This document shows positions 6,806-7,225 of a stretch of 7,225 bases of DNA, piece after piece. The notes beneath the pieces are model-generated. The model did not search any database. It saw only the letters and a program-made list of their open reading frames with translations, and was not told the DNA's origin. Both the position numbers and the translations under genes were made by a program. The stretch is from positions 1 to 7,225 of the forward strand of contig CAIRYE010000298.1 in assembly GCA_903882765.1 (NCBI GenBank). The letters are read 5' to 3'. This stretch comes from an uncultured Anaerolineae bacterium. GTDB lineage: Bacteria > Chloroflexota > Anaerolineae > Anaerolineales > Villigracilaceae. Positions within the stretch are counted from its first letter, which is position 1. Every line of letters begins with the position of its first letter.

Positions 6806-7225
6806 CTATAAACCAGGTTTGTATTTGTTCAGATCAACCACCCCAATAAAGGGAAGATTTCGATAATACTCGTCGATATCCAATCCATAACCAAATACAA
6901 ATTTGTTTTCGATCAAAAATCCGCGATAATCAATCGGGATCTGAACCTCGCGCCGGGAAGCTTTATCAAGCAAGGTACATACCTTCAACGATTTCGGCTT
7001 TCTCGTTTTGAGGAGATCCATCACTTGCCCTATGGTTCTGCCGCTATCCACGATATCTTCCACTAATATGACATCTAGCTCAGAAATATTGGTTTGAAGA
7101 TCCAGCGTCATTCGCACCTGGCCGGTAGATTCTCGGGCGCCGACGCCGTAAGAAGAGATCGCCATACAATCGATCGCCGTAGGAACCGTCAAATGTCGCA
7201 TTAGGTCAACTAAAAATGGTAATGC
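6806..7225 (-). CDS. hpt: Hypoxanthine-guanine phosphoribosyltransferase, first tandem copy, C-terminal 139 residues (cut by window edge)
   Basis: The same enzyme family as its neighbour, acting in purine salvage. The reading frame stays open to the right edge, with residues ALPFLVDL preceding the Met at 7201. That Met aligns with the middle of the family, so it is internal and about 45 N-terminal residues lie outside. Visible elements are AISSYGVGARESTG (active-site loop), VILVEDIVDSGRT (PRPP motif with the catalytic Asp), LLDKASRREV (purine-contacting Lys) and ENKFVFGYGLDIDEYYRNL, where the stacking residue is the usual Phe. It aligns without gaps to the neighbouring copy; my hand count gives 77 identical of 132 positions. 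It ends in TAG, 8 bases before the second copy starts. In many bacteria hpt follows tilS, so tilS could lie just outside, but that is inference. Confidence 0.95.
   Translation of the reverse strand, partial: ALPFLVDLMRHLTVPTAIDCMAISSYGVGARESTGQVRMTLDLQTNISELDVILVEDIVDSGRTIGQVMDLLKTRKPKSLKVCTLLDKASRREVQIPIDYRGFLIENKFVFGYGLDIDEYYRNLPFIGVVDLNKYKPGL

Noticed and set aside
7199..7201. ATG as the start of the upstream hpt copy
   Set aside because: The frame stays open upstream with family-like residues, and starting here would lose the N-terminal PRPP loop. The gene is cut by the window edge.

Overview
The window reads as an ordinary housekeeping segment of a bacterial chromosome with middling GC. 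Five of its six genes are on the minus strand. I see no insertion sequence, phage block, CRISPR array, tRNA or rRNA. My best guess at the source is a member of Chloroflexota (Anaerolineae-like). This rests on my memory of similar small double-zinc-knuckle proteins and of CCA-adding enzymes with a long insertion in the HD region in that group, and I cannot test it here.

Layout from left to right: (1) the 5' part of a nitroreductase-family gene, minus strand, running off the left edge; (2) a strong symmetric hairpin that looks like the terminator of ppdK; (3) a complete 920-residue pyruvate phosphate dikinase gene, minus strand; (4) a 195-bp divergent promoter region; (5) the only plus-strand gene, a 98-residue cysteine-rich protein of unknown function; (6) a second symmetric hairpin shared by two convergent genes; (7) an alpha/beta-hydrolase overlapping by 4 bases (ATGA) with (8) a 504-residue tRNA nucleotidyltransferase/poly(A) polymerase-family protein with an HD domain; (9) a 179-bp spacer without a clear signal; (10) two tandem hypoxanthine-guanine phosphoribosyltransferase paralogues, the upstream one running off the right edge.

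On the minus strand, transcription reads hpt (partial) -> hpt -> cca -> hydrolase and stops at the hairpin near 3770. The first two are separated by 8 bases and the last two overlap, so each pair is probably co-translated. Whether the two pairs form one operon is uncertain. ppdK is a separate unit with its own ribosome binding site and terminator. It links pyruvate and phosphoenolpyruvate. The hpt genes serve purine salvage and cca serves tRNA 3'-end maturation. No single pathway joins the window.

I did not find a convincing undescribed system. The points most worth a second look are the small cysteine-rich protein, whose C-terminal half resembles the zinc-knuckle end of phage Mu gpF-like head proteins, the diverged tandem HPRTs, the altered HD motif and insertion in the cca product, and two terminators built on the same stem base.
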